DNA from: Bacteroidota bacterium
GTDB taxonomy: Bacteria > Bacteroidota > Bacteroidia > Flavobacteriales > Flavobacteriaceae
Direction of reading: 5' to 3'
DNA: 5,872 nt
Assembly: GCA_023386255.1 (NCBI GenBank)
Contig: JAEWKB010000083.1
Coordinates: 1-5,872 of the forward strand
The position numbers were made by a program, and so were the translations under genes. Positions 5,244 to 5,872 of this stretch are shown here, one piece after another. Each line of letters begins with the position of its first letter. Position 1 is the stretch's first letter. The notes under the pieces were generated by a model. That model saw only the letters and a program-made list of their open reading frames with translations, did no database searches and was not told where the DNA came from.

Positions 5244-5246
5244 GCT

Positions 5247-5872
5247 ATGAATACTGCGATACTGCCACAGGAAATGATTGTTCAGCTTGAAAACATAGTT
5301 GGGCAGTCATTTCTTTTTTTAGATTTTGAAACCCGCACCCATTATGGCCATGACGAGACCGAGGATTATAATTTTCCTCCGGCAGTGGTGGTAAAACCGG
5401 GAAGTGTTGATGAGGTTGCCGCTATAATGAAGCTGGCTAATGAATATAAAATTCCTGTAGTACCCATTGGTGGGCGTACAGGCCTGAGTGGGGGAGCCCT
5501 GAGCATACATGGCGGCATAGGCCTTAGCATGGAGCGCTTCAACAAGATAGAAATTGATGAAAAGAACCTACAGGCTACGGTAGAACCGGCTGTAATTACA
5601 CAGGTGTTCCGTGAAGCGGCTTTTGAAAAGGGATTATTTTACCCGCCCGACCCTTCAAGCCAGGGCAGCTGTACCATAGGCGGTAACGTGGCCGAAAATG
5701 CCGGTGGGGCAAGGGCATTAAAATATGGCGTCACCAAAGATTATGTACTGAACCTGGAGGTGGTTTTACCAACAGGAGAAGTAATATGGACAGGCGCAAA
5801 TACACTAAAAAATTCTACCGGCTATAACTTGACCCAGCTCATGGTGGGCAGTGAGGGTACGCTGGGTATAAT
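5247..5872 (+). CDS. GlcD-like FAD-linked oxidase, N-terminal part (partial)
   Basis: The first 208 codons of a flavoprotein related to glycolate oxidase subunit GlcD and bacterial D-lactate dehydrogenases, which oxidise 2-hydroxy acids to 2-oxo acids and pass electrons to quinone or another acceptor. The PCMH-type FAD-binding domain covers residues 40-208: PAVVVKPGSVDEV at 45-57, the pyrophosphate-binding loop PIGGRTGLSGGA at 73-84, PPDPSSQGSCTIGGNVAENA at 133-152, GGARALKYG at 153-161, and NSTGYNLTQLMVGSEGTLGI at 189-208. The C-terminal substrate domain (roughly another 250 residues in the family) lies beyond the window. ATG 5247 is chosen because it precedes the normal N-terminal helix and the upstream ATG at 5236 is out of frame. 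It follows doxX by 45 bp with its own promoter candidate, so it is probably a separate unit with possible readthrough. Substrate cannot be told from this half. Confidence 0.92.
   Translation, partial: MNTAILPQEMIVQLENIVGQSFLFLDFETRTHYGHDETEDYNFPPAVVVKPGSVDEVAAIMKLANEYKIPVVPIGGRTGLSGGALSIHGGIGLSMERFNKIEIDEKNLQATVEPAVITQVFREAAFEKGLFYPPDPSSQGSCTIGGNVAENAGGARALKYGVTKDYVLNLEVVLPTGEVIWTGANTLKNSTGYNLTQLMVGSEGTLGI

Noticed and set aside
5319..5510. Minus-strand open frame inside the GlcD-like gene
   Set aside because: It lies over the conserved FAD-binding region of the plus-strand gene and has no family features.
1..5872. CRISPR array, tRNA, rRNA or insertion sequence
   Set aside because: No regularly spaced repeats, cloverleaf-like sequence, rRNA signatures or transposase-like frames were seen on either strand.

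Overview
The window reads as chromosomal DNA from a Bacteroidota bacterium, most likely Flavobacteriaceae (Flavobacterium-like). The reasons are several TAnnTTTG-type -7 promoter elements, the near absence of Shine-Dalgarno sequences, a C-rich/G-rich REP-like element of a kind common in that phylum, and protein sequences that read like flavobacterial family members. These assignments come from recognising families by eye; no database search was run. Most genes look mid-40s % GC by eye. One gene (416-859) is only about 27% GC by hand count over 421-840.

Left part (1-1950): the tail of a MATE-type efflux pump runs through a REP-like element. It is followed by a small acidic conserved protein of unknown function and an AT-rich orphan gene for a three-helix membrane protein. 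Facing them on the minus strand is the GTPase meaB, a chaperone of B12-dependent acyl-CoA mutases. The meaB reading frame is cut by an in-frame TGA at 1042-1044. The missing 59-codon C-terminal segment is still present and open in the same frame down to a TAG at 862-864, two bases from the end of the orphan gene.

Middle part (1951-4145): a 77-bp divergent spacer carries a -7 element almost touching the ATG of an AEC-family permease, so its mRNA is probably leaderless. Directly abutting it is an MFS transporter of the fosmidomycin-resistance (Fsr) type. The two probably form a transporter operon.

Right part (4146-5872): a spacer with a perfect 9-bp inverted repeat precedes a yceI-doxX pair that overlaps by ATGA, a typical small stress/redox-associated operon. 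A 45-bp spacer follows, almost wholly occupied by a long imperfect hairpin whose left arm contains a TAnnTTTG element. It leads into the first 208 codons of a GlcD-like FAD-linked oxidase that runs off the window.

This is mostly ordinary core and accessory metabolism, with no CRISPR array, tRNA, rRNA or transposase seen. The points most worth a second look are the interrupted meaB, the AT-rich orphan beside it with a terminator-like hairpin lying inside the meaB tail, and the structured spacers upstream of yceI and of the glcD-like gene.
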